From contig JADGDW010000230.1 of assembly GCA_016744725.1 (NCBI GenBank), positions 1 through 5,241 on the forward strand: 5,241 bases of DNA, in the 5' to 3' direction. A model generated the notes under the pieces. It saw only the letters and a list, made by a program, of their open reading frames with translations. It made no database searches and had not been told where the DNA came from. Both the position numbers and the translations under genes were made by a program. Every line of letters begins with the position of its first letter. Position 1 is the first letter of the stretch. Origin of the DNA: Candidatus Albibeggiatoa sp. nov. BB20 (GTDB lineage Bacteria > Pseudomonadota > Gammaproteobacteria > Beggiatoales > Beggiatoaceae). Positions 1-5,003 of this stretch are shown piece after piece.

Positions 1-102
1 ATATAATATAATCAGCTTATTTTCTACAAATCATTAATTTTAATAGAAAAGATGTGAGCTTAAATTAGTTTTACCCCTCATTTTTGCCTAAAATGAATAA
101 TC

Positions 103-128
103 AATCAAAAGAGTTTAATAGCTTGATT
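103..128 (-). terminator. Possible weak terminator hairpin after the 28-aa ORF
   Basis: On the minus strand, AATCAAG (128-122) can pair with TTTGATT (109-103) around a 12-nt loop, giving 7 pairs of which the innermost is G-U. The downstream minus-strand sequence is T-rich (GATTATTCATTTT) but has no clean U run. It lies about 20 nt past the stop of the candidate small gene, where a terminator would be expected. The stem is AT-rich, so it is weak and could be chance. Confidence 0.25.
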
Positions 129-148
129 TATCTGTGATATTTATACTT

Positions 149-235
149 TTATTCTGTAGGGATTATTGACGTAAACGATAAAAGCCCAAATAAAGCGATA
201 AACGGTTGTAAATTATTACCATTTAATTTATCCAT
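149..235 (-). CDS. Candidate small membrane peptide, 28 aa, unknown function
   Basis: I do not recognise this short ORF, but it has the marks of a real small gene. It starts with ATG at 235 and ends with TAA at 149-151. An AAAGG Shine-Dalgarno sequence at 243-247 sits 7 nt before the start, better than the sites in front of any of the four long genes. The peptide has a short polar N-terminus (MDKLNGNN), then a hydrophobic stretch QPFIALFGLLSFTSII (residues 10-25), then PTE. That is long enough for a single membrane span. It lies downstream of the Mth938-like gene on the same strand, 65 nt after its stop, and is bracketed by hairpins at 270-303 and 103-128. It could be co-transcribed with that gene or have its own promoter in the AT-rich spacer. 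A chance ORF in AT-rich DNA, where hydrophobic codons are common, remains possible. Confidence 0.4.
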   Translation of the reverse strand: MDKLNGNNLQPFIALFGLLSFTSIIPTE

Positions 236-269
236 TACGACACCTTTGCCAACTTCCTATGATTTAATA

Positions 270-303
270 TAATTATCTGATTTTATTGGAATACAGATAA
301 TCA
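270..303 (-). terminator. Hairpin overlapping the stop codon of the Mth938-like gene
   Basis: On the minus strand TGATTATCTG (303-294), whose TGA is the stop codon of the Mth938-like gene, can pair with CAGATAATTA (279-270) around a 14-nt loop. This gives ten consecutive pairs with a single G-U. On the plus strand the same position would be an A-C mismatch, which suits an RNA made from the minus strand. There is no strong U run afterwards, so it may be a weak terminator, an mRNA-stabilising 3' hairpin, or a structure between two co-transcribed genes. Confidence 0.35.
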
Positions 304-663
304 AAATATAAGCGCGGCTAATACCTTACGTCCTTCTGCAACTAAAATATTGTAGGTTCTACAAGCTGCTTGTCTATTCATCACTTCAAGGCCAATATGG
401 GCTTCAATCAATGGTATACACAATTTAGGATCAGGAAACTGTTGCTGCAAACCTGTACCTAAAATGACTAATTCAGGTTGCAATGCTCGTAAACGCTTAA
501 AATGGTCTAGCTCTAAGCTGTCGAAGCCATCCACATCCCAATCTGATAAATAATCAGGCATCACAATTAAGCTCTGCTTATAATCTCTTTCATGAATCAC
601 AATCGTTTCATCATCATAACGTTGAATATTATTGAATGCTGTTCTGTCTAAGTGTAATTTCAT
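301..663 (-). CDS. Mth938-like domain (DUF498) protein
   Basis: A 120-aa soluble protein of the Mth938/Xcc1710-like family, which is related to mitochondrial NDUFAF3 and to AAMDC. The bacterial members have no firmly known biochemical role; the mitochondrial relative is a complex I assembly factor. The family pattern is clear in the second half: PELVILGTG (residues 63-71), the FPDP turn (76-79), then HIGLEVMNRQAACRTYN (89-105) and the closing LVAEGRKVLAALI (107-119). Length is typical and the protein looks complete, with no signal peptide or membrane span. The start MKLHLD is the usual family start. Its ribosome-binding site is poor: only AAGAGA about 12 nt upstream. The gene is divergent from hemW across a 280-bp spacer. 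A candidate small gene follows on the same strand. Family assignment is secure; the function is not. Confidence 0.93.
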   Translation of the reverse strand: MKLHLDRTAFNNIQRYDDETIVIHERDYKQSLIVMPDYLSDWDVDGFDSLELDHFKRLRALQPELVILGTGLQQQFPDPKLCIPLIEAHIGLEVMNRQAACRTYNILVAEGRKVLAALIF

Positions 664-715
664 ATTTGAAAGGTCTCTTTATGAGTACAGAATAAAACGT
701 GCTAGGCAATCTTAT

Positions 716-729
716 TAAGAATATTCTTA
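716..729. promoter_or_regulatory. 14-bp perfect palindrome TAAGAATATTCTTA, possible operator
   Basis: TAAGAATATTCTTA reads the same on both strands. It lies 53 bp upstream of the Mth938-like start in the spacer between two divergent genes, where an operator would sit. A possible minus-strand -10 hexamer GATAAT (746-741) lies just upstream, which would put the palindrome near or just after its start point, but no convincing -35 accompanies it. I cannot match the palindrome to a known regulator. In AT-rich DNA a palindrome of this length is uncommon but not decisive. Confidence 0.3.
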
Positions 730-860
730 TTTATCATTAAATTATCTAATTGTAAAAAAAGCCATACCATAAGTTGATATTGCAATTTAGCGTCTGACTA
801 TTAGTTTATAGCATTTGATGAAGATGGATAATAAGGCAGAAAAATGATTTTAGGATTAAT

Positions 861-891
861 TTAATGATAAACTAAAAATATTCGATACAAT
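861..891 (+). promoter_or_regulatory. hemW: Candidate hemW promoter (-10 TACAAT)
   Basis: TACAAT at 886-891 matches the sigma70 -10 consensus at 5 of 6 positions and would start a transcript near 898, giving hemW a leader of roughly 45 nt. The -35 is weak: either TTAATG at 861-866 with a 19-bp spacer or AATGAT at 863-868 with 17 bp. The 5-bp arms ATATT and AATAT (878-882 and 889-893) overlap the -10. The call rests mainly on the -10 and its position. Confidence 0.3.
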
Positions 892-929
892 ATCTCTTTT
901 GAATACGAAATAATATACCTTTTCTTAAG

Positions 930-941
930 TTGGTTGACCAA
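930..941 (+). promoter_or_regulatory. hemW: Dyad TTGGT-TG-ACCAA directly before the hemW start codon
   Basis: TTGGT (930-934) and ACCAA (937-941) are perfect inverted repeats around TG. As RNA this could form a 4-bp stem TTGG/CCAA with a UUGA loop ending 2 nt before the hemW ATG. It takes up exactly the space where a Shine-Dalgarno sequence would be, and none is recognisable there. It may limit translation, serve as a protein site, or be chance. Confidence 0.3.
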
Positions 942-943
942 TC

Positions 944-2092
944 ATGCCGCCTCTTAGCCTCTATATTCACATCCCTTGGTGTGTACAAAAATGTCCTTAT
1001 TGTGATTTTAATTCACATGCAGTACAGCAAAATAATGTACCAGAGCACGCTTATATTCAAGCCTTACTCGCTGATTTAGAGCAAGATTTACCCAAAATAT
1101 GGGGACGCAAAATCATTAGTATTTTTATCGGTGGCGGCACACCTAGTTTATTTTCTCCTGATAATATTGATTTATTACTGACTGAATTACGTAGTCGTCT
1201 TAGCATTTTGCCTCAGGCTGAAATTACGCTCGAAGCCAATGTGGGTACAGTGGATAATGCGCATATTCAAGGCTTTAAACAAGCAGGTATCAATCGTTTA
1301 TCACTTGGTGTCCAAAGTTTTGATGACCATCAACTTAAAGTTTTAGGCCGGATTCATGACCGTAACCAAGCTATTCATGCGATACAAATAACGCAACAGC
1401 AATTTGAGCAATTTAATATTGATTTGATGTTTGGTTTGCCGCAACAAAATGTGGAAATGGCGATGAATGATTTACAAATAGCATTGCAATTTAAGCCGCC
1501 TCATTTGTCTTGGTATCAATTGACTGTTGAGCCAAATACCTGGTTTTATCACCATCCTCCTAAAACACCAAGTGATGATGAGACTTGGGATATTCAGCAA
1601 GCAGGTCAACAATTGCTAGCGCAACAGGGTTATGAAAACTATGAAATATCCGCTTATACCCAAAAAGGTCAAAAGTGTAAGCATAATTTGAATTATTGGC
1701 AATTTGGAGATTATTTAGGTATCGGTGCGGGTGCACATGGTAAAATTTCTGATGCAGCACAAAACACGATTACGCGTATGAGCAAACAACGTCATCCACA
1801 AACTTATTTAGAAACAGCACACACACCACGAGTGATTGTCCAGCAGCAACAGCTTAATCGTGAAGATATTGGGTTAGAATTTATGTTGAATGCTCTGCGT
1901 TTAAAGCAAGGATTTCTTATCCAAGATTTTGAAACATTTACCCATTTACCATTCTCTGACATTGCAACACCTGTGAATCAAGCATTACAAAAAAATTGGC
2001 TAGCACAACAGGGTAACTGCATCTATCCAACGGATTTAGGTCAACAATTTCTAAATGATGTGCTCGCGTTGTTTATGCCCGATTCAGATTAA
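944..2092 (+). CDS. hemW: Radical SAM heme chaperone HemW
   Basis: HemW is a cytoplasmic radical S-adenosylmethionine protein that binds heme and delivers it to target proteins such as respiratory enzymes. It was formerly annotated as an oxygen-independent coproporphyrinogen III oxidase. The 382-aa length is typical. The iron-sulfur motif is at residues 13-20 (C13, C17, C20), followed by D21-F22. Phenylalanine where true HemN has a fourth cysteine is the accepted mark of HemW. Other family blocks are GGGTPS (63-68), GINRLSLGVQS (115-125), DLMFGLPQQ (160-168), YEISAY (233-238), HNLNYW (247-252) and GIGAGAHG (259-266), with a HemW-type C-terminal domain around EFMLNALRL (312-320). The usual ANPGT loop reads ANVGT (98-102). 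ATG 944 is the first possible ATG start, because an in-frame TGA lies at 935-937. There is no clear Shine-Dalgarno sequence. The gene stands alone: divergent from the Mth938-like gene and convergent with tolB. Confidence 0.98.
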   Translation: MPPLSLYIHIPWCVQKCPYCDFNSHAVQQNNVPEHAYIQALLADLEQDLPKIWGRKIISIFIGGGTPSLFSPDNIDLLLTELRSRLSILPQAEITLEANVGTVDNAHIQGFKQAGINRLSLGVQSFDDHQLKVLGRIHDRNQAIHAIQITQQQFEQFNIDLMFGLPQQNVEMAMNDLQIALQFKPPHLSWYQLTVEPNTWFYHHPPKTPSDDETWDIQQAGQQLLAQQGYENYEISAYTQKGQKCKHNLNYWQFGDYLGIGAGAHGKISDAAQNTITRMSKQRHPQTYLETAHTPRVIVQQQQLNREDIGLEFMLNALRLKQGFLIQDFETFTHLPFSDIATPVNQALQKNWLAQQGNCIYPTDLGQQFLNDVLALFMPDSD

Positions 2093-2127
2093 TCAATAGA
2101 GGTGATGGACATAGTTATTTTAAGGCA

Positions 2128-2199
2128 ATATAGGACTGGCAATCCTAGATTTTAAAACTGATTGATATTTAAAGTATAAAAAGACTACCAGCCCAACAT
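2128..2199 (-). repeat. Long imperfect inverted repeat in the hemW/tolB spacer
   Basis: Arms 2128-2144 (atataggactggcaatc) and 2183-2199 (gactaccagcccaacat) flank a 38-nt AT-rich loop. Read as minus-strand RNA, 16 of 17 positions pair, four of them as G-U. Read as plus-strand RNA, the same four positions are A-C or C-A mismatches. The structure is therefore much better in a transcript running on from tolB than in one running on from hemW. Nested in the left arm, TAGGA (2131-2135) and TCCTA (2143-2147) followed by GATTTT could act as a short plus-strand hemW terminator. It may be a tolB 3' structure, a terminator pair, or the remnant of a small mobile or extragenic repeat. Confidence 0.4.
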
Positions 2200-2245
2200 A
2201 TAAACCAGAATTGACTATATTTAAGAATCAGCATTTTATAACAAC

Positions 2246-2293
2246 AAGGAATTCAAAGTCTTTTTGGCCAAAACTCATCGCTTTGAACTCCTT
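2246..2293. terminator. Inverted repeat between convergent hemW and tolB, likely bidirectional terminator
   Basis: AAGGAATTCAAAG (2246-2258) and CTTTGAACTCCTT (2281-2293) are 13-bp arms with one non-Watson-Crick position, which is A-C on the plus strand and a tolerated G-U on the minus strand. The 22-nt loop contains the 12-bp palindrome TTTTGGCCAAAA (2262-2273). It lies about 100 bp past the tolB stop and 150 bp past the hemW stop, a usual place for a shared terminator. Only a modest T-rich tail (TTGTTGTTAT on the minus strand) follows, so efficiency is uncertain. A dispersed extragenic repeat is an alternative. Confidence 0.45.
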
Positions 2294-2389
2294 TAACTGC
2301 TATTGAAAATAATACGGTCTCTTTCCTTAATATAAGTTTAAGATTGCTTTTAAATATTAAAAATATCAATCATTTATACAAGTTAAAAC

Positions 2390-3661
2390 TTATTTTAATG
2401 GCGACCATGCAGGTTCTCTGACTTCACTTCCTGCTGACACCGCTAAACGCTGCTGTACTTTTCCATCCACAGAAACCGCGGCCAACTCTGAACCCGTTGC
2501 GTATAAAATCATACTGCCATTAGGCGCAAAACTAGGGGATTCATCCAACGTTGTCCGAGTCAGAGCATTAACTTGACCACTAGGTAAATGCAAAATTGCA
2601 ATTTGATAGCCCTTACCATTATTGTGCAACAAGGCTAATTTTTGTCCATCAGGTGAAAATCGTGCTCGGGCATTATAGCGACCAATATAAGTCACACGCT
2701 GTGCTTTGCCACCATAAGCCGAAACATGATAAATTTGTGGTGCACCACTACGGTCAGAAGTAAATACTAAAGATTTACCATCAGGCGACCATTCTGGTTC
2801 TGTATCAATGGCGGGATTATTGGTAATACGTCTCAAACTGCGTCCACGTAAATTGATGATGTAAATTTCTGGATTACCATCTTTTGATAAGGATAAGGCA
2901 ATACGTAAACCATCAGGCGACCATGCAGGTGCTGAATTAATCCCTTTGTAATTTGATAATAATTGCCGTTTACCAGAACGGATATTTTGAATATAAACTG
3001 CAGTACGTTTATTTTCCATTGAGACATACGCCACTTGAGTTGCATCAGGCGACCATGCAGGTGAAAAGATCGGTTCTGAAGATTTCAACATCACTCGTGG
3101 ATTTTGCCCATCAGCATCAGCCACATTTAATTGATATTGTTTGGTTTTTCCTCGGCCTTGTACCGTAACATAAACCACGCGAGTACTAAAAATCCCTTTT
3201 TCCCCTGTCAGAGTTTGATAAATAATGTCACTGATTTTATGTGCTACACGGCGTAACGTTTGATTATTCGCTTGATAACTGTAACCAATGAGTGATTTAT
3301 TACCAAAGGCATCAAGCAATTGAAATTTAACTGTAAATCCTGTTGCACTGTTACCTGAAATACTCCCAATGACAACATGAGGCATTCCAATTTGTTGCCA
3401 AGCGGAAAAGGTCACTTGAGCGATTTGATTGGGTCGTTCAGGTAATTGATTCACAGGCATGACAGCAAAACGCCCTGTACGATGTAGGTTTGCCGCGATA
3501 ATTTTAGGTACATTTTGTGGTAATTTTGCGCCTGTATGATTAGCAAAAGGCACAATAGCAATCGGTTGACCGCCCGTACTGCCACCAACAATATCAATAT
3601 TGAGCGTCGCAGAAACCGAGGAAGTGAAGAAAATAAGTAGTAGAAATATCCAATTTTGCAT
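2390..3661 (-). CDS. tolB: Tol-Pal system protein TolB
   Basis: TolB is the periplasmic beta-propeller of the Tol-Pal system. It moves between Pal at the outer membrane and the C-terminal domain of TolA, supporting outer-membrane constriction at division and envelope integrity. The 423-aa protein begins with a signal peptide (MQNWIFLLLIFFTSSVSA), with cleavage predicted after residue 18. The mature N-terminus TLNIDIVGG corresponds to the segment that binds TolA in Escherichia coli. An alpha/beta domain spans about residues 30-160, including GQPIAIVPF (31-39). The propeller (about 175-423) shows the blade motifs WSPD at 203, 248 and 291, FSPDG at 335, FAPNG at 378 and a final WSP at 419. The start lies 2 bp after the tolA stop and has no Shine-Dalgarno sequence, so translation probably depends on ribosomes finishing tolA. 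pal and cpoB, which usually follow, are absent; hemW converges instead. Confidence 0.98.
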   Translation of the reverse strand: MQNWIFLLLIFFTSSVSATLNIDIVGGSTGGQPIAIVPFANHTGAKLPQNVPKIIAANLHRTGRFAVMPVNQLPERPNQIAQVTFSAWQQIGMPHVVIGSISGNSATGFTVKFQLLDAFGNKSLIGYSYQANNQTLRRVAHKISDIIYQTLTGEKGIFSTRVVYVTVQGRGKTKQYQLNVADADGQNPRVMLKSSEPIFSPAWSPDATQVAYVSMENKRTAVYIQNIRSGKRQLLSNYKGINSAPAWSPDGLRIALSLSKDGNPEIYIINLRGRSLRRITNNPAIDTEPEWSPDGKSLVFTSDRSGAPQIYHVSAYGGKAQRVTYIGRYNARARFSPDGQKLALLHNNGKGYQIAILHLPSGQVNALTRTTLDESPSFAPNGSMILYATGSELAAVSVDGKVQQRLAVSAGSEVREPAWSPLK

Positions 3662-3663
3662 AG

Positions 3664-4689
3664 TTATTGAGGTCTAAAGGTAAAGGTGAACGTTTTGAAG
3701 CGATCATATAAATCTTGAGGAATGGGTAATGGAGAGGCTTTGTAAACCGCTCTGACCGCTGAGCTATCAAATGCTGCATGGCCACTACTGGCTGAAACTT
3801 GAGCATGAGTGACTGCACCATCTGGGGTTAATTTAACTAAAATACGACAAGTTAAATCTAGTGAAGTATGGGCTGGACGCTGCCATTGTTGTATTACACG
3901 TCGCTGGATTAAGCCGATAATACGAGCAACTCGTTGATCTTGAGCCGCTTTGCGTTTGGCATCAATTTGACGTTTTATTTCAGTTTCGCGGGCTATTTGA
4001 CGTTGCCGAGCGACTTTTTTCTGGCGTTCAATTTCTGCTTTTTTTGCTGCTTCTTTGCGCTTACGCTCTTGTTGTGCCTGCTGTTTTGCTTTTTTTTCAG
4101 CTTGGCGTTTTAATTCTTGTTCCTTGGCTATTTTTGCTTTGCGCTCTTTTTCTTTGCGTAATTTTTCAGCTTTTTGCTCAGCTTTCTTTTTAGCTTCAGC
4201 TTTGCGTTTCGCTTCGGCCTTTTTTTTCTGTTCTAAGTGCTTACGTTTTTCAGCCGCTTTCTCGGCCTGTTGTTTTAATTTTTGCTGTTTTTGACGTAAT
4301 TTTGCCAAGCGTTGTTGTTCTTGCTGACGCTGTTGTTCTAAAAGTTGCTTCTCTTGTTGTAATTTTTTTAAACGCTTAAGCTCCTTAGTCTTTTCTTGCT
4401 CTAAACGAATTTTTTCTAAACGCAGTTCTTCTTGTTTTAATTTTGTATAACGAATCGTAGCTAAACGCTGTTGTTCTGCCCATTTAGCTTGTAATTCTTC
4501 TTGTAATGCCTCGGCTTTTGTTGAGCCTAGTTTTGCTAAAAGCTTGGATTCATCGATAGCGACAGCATCAACAACACTATACTGTTTAGCTTCAACCACA
4601 GGCTGCTGCTCAAGATTTAACAATAATGCTAAAGCTAAAATAGCATGAAACAGCAGTGTAGCAATTAAAGCGAGAAAGTTTTCATACAT
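3664..4689 (-). CDS. tolA: Cell envelope integrity protein TolA
   Basis: TolA is an inner-membrane protein whose long helix crosses the periplasm and passes energy from TolQ-TolR to TolB and Pal. Domain I is a single N-terminal span (about residues 5-24) with only four residues before it. T11 and H15 occupy the places of the serine and histidine (S18/H22 in E. coli) that contact TolQ-TolR. The conserved box after the span reads SVVDAVAID (38-46). Domain II (about 55-255) is a continuous K/E/Q/R/A-rich helical rod. Domain III (about 255-341) has the TolA/TonB-like fold, with CRILVKLTPDG (281-291), SSGHAAFD (301-308) and ASPLPIP (318-324). C281 aligns with one cysteine of the E. coli disulfide; the second is D308 here. 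At 341 aa it is shorter than the 421-aa E. coli protein, mainly in the rod. ATG 4689 is the first possible start, since an in-frame TGA lies four codons upstream. tolR is not adjacent. Confidence 0.96.
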   Translation of the reverse strand: MYENFLALIATLLFHAILALALLLNLEQQPVVEAKQYSVVDAVAIDESKLLAKLGSTKAEALQEELQAKWAEQQRLATIRYTKLKQEELRLEKIRLEQEKTKELKRLKKLQQEKQLLEQQRQQEQQRLAKLRQKQQKLKQQAEKAAEKRKHLEQKKKAEAKRKAEAKKKAEQKAEKLRKEKERKAKIAKEQELKRQAEKKAKQQAQQERKRKEAAKKAEIERQKKVARQRQIARETEIKRQIDAKRKAAQDQRVARIIGLIQRRVIQQWQRPAHTSLDLTCRILVKLTPDGAVTHAQVSASSGHAAFDSSAVRAVYKASPLPIPQDLYDRFKTFTFTFRPQ

Positions 4690-4702
4690 GAGTTTGACTC
4701 AT
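4688..4702 (-). promoter_or_regulatory. tolA: Dyad overlapping the tolA start codon, with a 6-codon mini-ORF
   Basis: On the minus strand ATGAGT-CAA-ACTCAT is a perfect 6-bp inverted repeat with a 3-nt spacer; its second arm contains the A and T of the tolA start codon. Folded as RNA it would partly hide that codon. The first ATG (4702) also opens a mini-ORF, Met-Ser-Gln-Thr-His-Val-stop (4702-4682), out of frame with tolA and ending just inside it. The tolA ribosome-binding site is poor, at best a GAG 8 nt upstream. This would suit controlled or coupled initiation, but the mini-ORF has no ribosome-binding site of its own and chance is possible. Confidence 0.3.
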
Positions 4703-4768
4703 AAAGTGTAATAGGAGCTAGATTTACTAAACGCAAAATACTGACCATGACTCAAAATGCAAAGAATA

Positions 4769-4782
4769 CTAACTTAAGTTAG
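4769..4782. promoter_or_regulatory. 14-bp perfect palindrome CTAACTTAAGTTAG in the tolA leader
   Basis: CTAACTTAAGTTAG is fully self-complementary and lies 80 bp upstream of the tolA start. Its core resembles the dyad TTAAGTCACTTAA next to the tolA promoter at 4991-5003; CTTAAGTTGG also occurs before hemW at 923-932. It could be an operator for a factor acting on tolA. I cannot name the factor. Confidence 0.3.
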
Positions 4783-4854
4783 GCAAAAATGTTGGTTGTG
4801 TCATTCATAATAAAGCTGGATAGATATGCCCCGAAAATTGAAATGGATGAATAC

Positions 4855-4863
4855 ATTATCACA
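4855..4863 (-). promoter_or_regulatory. tolA: Possible second tolA promoter (extended -10 TGTGATAAT)
   Basis: On the minus strand TGTGATAAT (4863-4855) fits an extended -10: the TG dinucleotide, one base, then GATAAT with 5 of 6 consensus matches. The nearest -35-like hexamer, TTGAAC (4885-4880), has a long 19-bp spacer. A transcript would begin near 4848 and give tolA a leader of about 160 nt. It is weaker than the site at 5004-5031. Confidence 0.25.
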
Positions 4864-4941
4864 CAGCGTATTCCATATTGTTCAATCTCAATTCATTTTG
4901 CTGGAAAACACGACACTATCCCGTCTTACATGTTTTTATTC

Positions 4942-4957
4942 TGTTTTTGCAAAAACA
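4942..4957. repeat. 16-bp perfect palindrome TGTTTTTGCAAAAACA
   Basis: TGTTTTTGCAAAAACA is fully self-complementary and lies about 40-55 bp downstream of the predicted tolA transcription start. It could be a binding site or a small hairpin in the leader RNA. No U run follows on the minus strand, so it does not look like an intrinsic terminator or attenuator. Confidence 0.35.
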
Positions 4958-4990
4958 ATCAAGTTCCCTTGCGTAATTTGAGATTCTAAG

Positions 4991-5003
4991 TTAAGTCACT
5001 TAA
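4991..5003. promoter_or_regulatory. tolA: Dyad TTAAGT-C-ACTTAA at the tolA transcription start, possible operator
   Basis: Perfect 6-bp inverted arms around a single base directly abut the -10 hexamer at 5004-5009 and cover the predicted start point near 4997. A repressor bound here would block the promoter. The core shares the TTAAGT element with the palindrome at 4769-4782. The regulator is unknown. Confidence 0.35.

Noticed and set aside
172..202. Direct repeats TAAACGATAAA and TAAAGCGATAAA about 20 bp apart
   Set aside because: They lie inside the candidate 28-aa ORF and probably reflect its AT-rich codons; too short and too few to call iterons or operators.
674..695. Four-codon plus-strand ORF (Met-Ser-Thr-Glu) with a good GAAAGG site before it
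   Set aside because: Far too short to support, and antisense to the leader of the Mth938-like gene.
829..862. Two overlapping tiny ORFs (9 and 6 codons) upstream of hemW with an ATGA overlap
   Set aside because: They lie upstream of the most likely hemW transcription start and are too short to distinguish from chance.
2911..3062. Repeated DNA string catcaggcgaccatgcaggt at about 2910-2930 and 3045-3062, with partial copies near 2780 and 2400
   Set aside because: These are the codons for the repeated WSPDG-type motif of the TolB beta-propeller, so they reflect protein repeats and not a DNA element.
4055..4294. 79-codon plus-strand ORF rich in Phe, Cys, Ser and Ala
   Set aside because: Antisense shadow of the lysine- and alanine-rich TolA rod, whose codon bias removes stops on the opposite strand.
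79..4791. 13-mer TTAGGCAAAAATG found at both ends of the window in opposite orientation (79-91 minus, 4779-4791 plus), as if flanking an element
   Set aside because: A shared 13-mer in 5 kb of AT-rich DNA is not unlikely by chance, similarity does not extend convincingly beyond it, and the genes between are ordinary chromosomal ones.
4779..4856. 25-codon minus-strand ORF in the tolA leader
   Set aside because: No ribosome-binding site and no recognisable sequence; expected by chance in AT-rich DNA.
4789..4989. 66-codon plus-strand ORF upstream of tolA, preceded by TTAGG 5 nt before its ATG
   Set aside because: No recognisable domain, codon choice (ATA, AGA, mixed use) unlike the four real genes, and it covers predicted tolA promoter and leader elements on the other strand.
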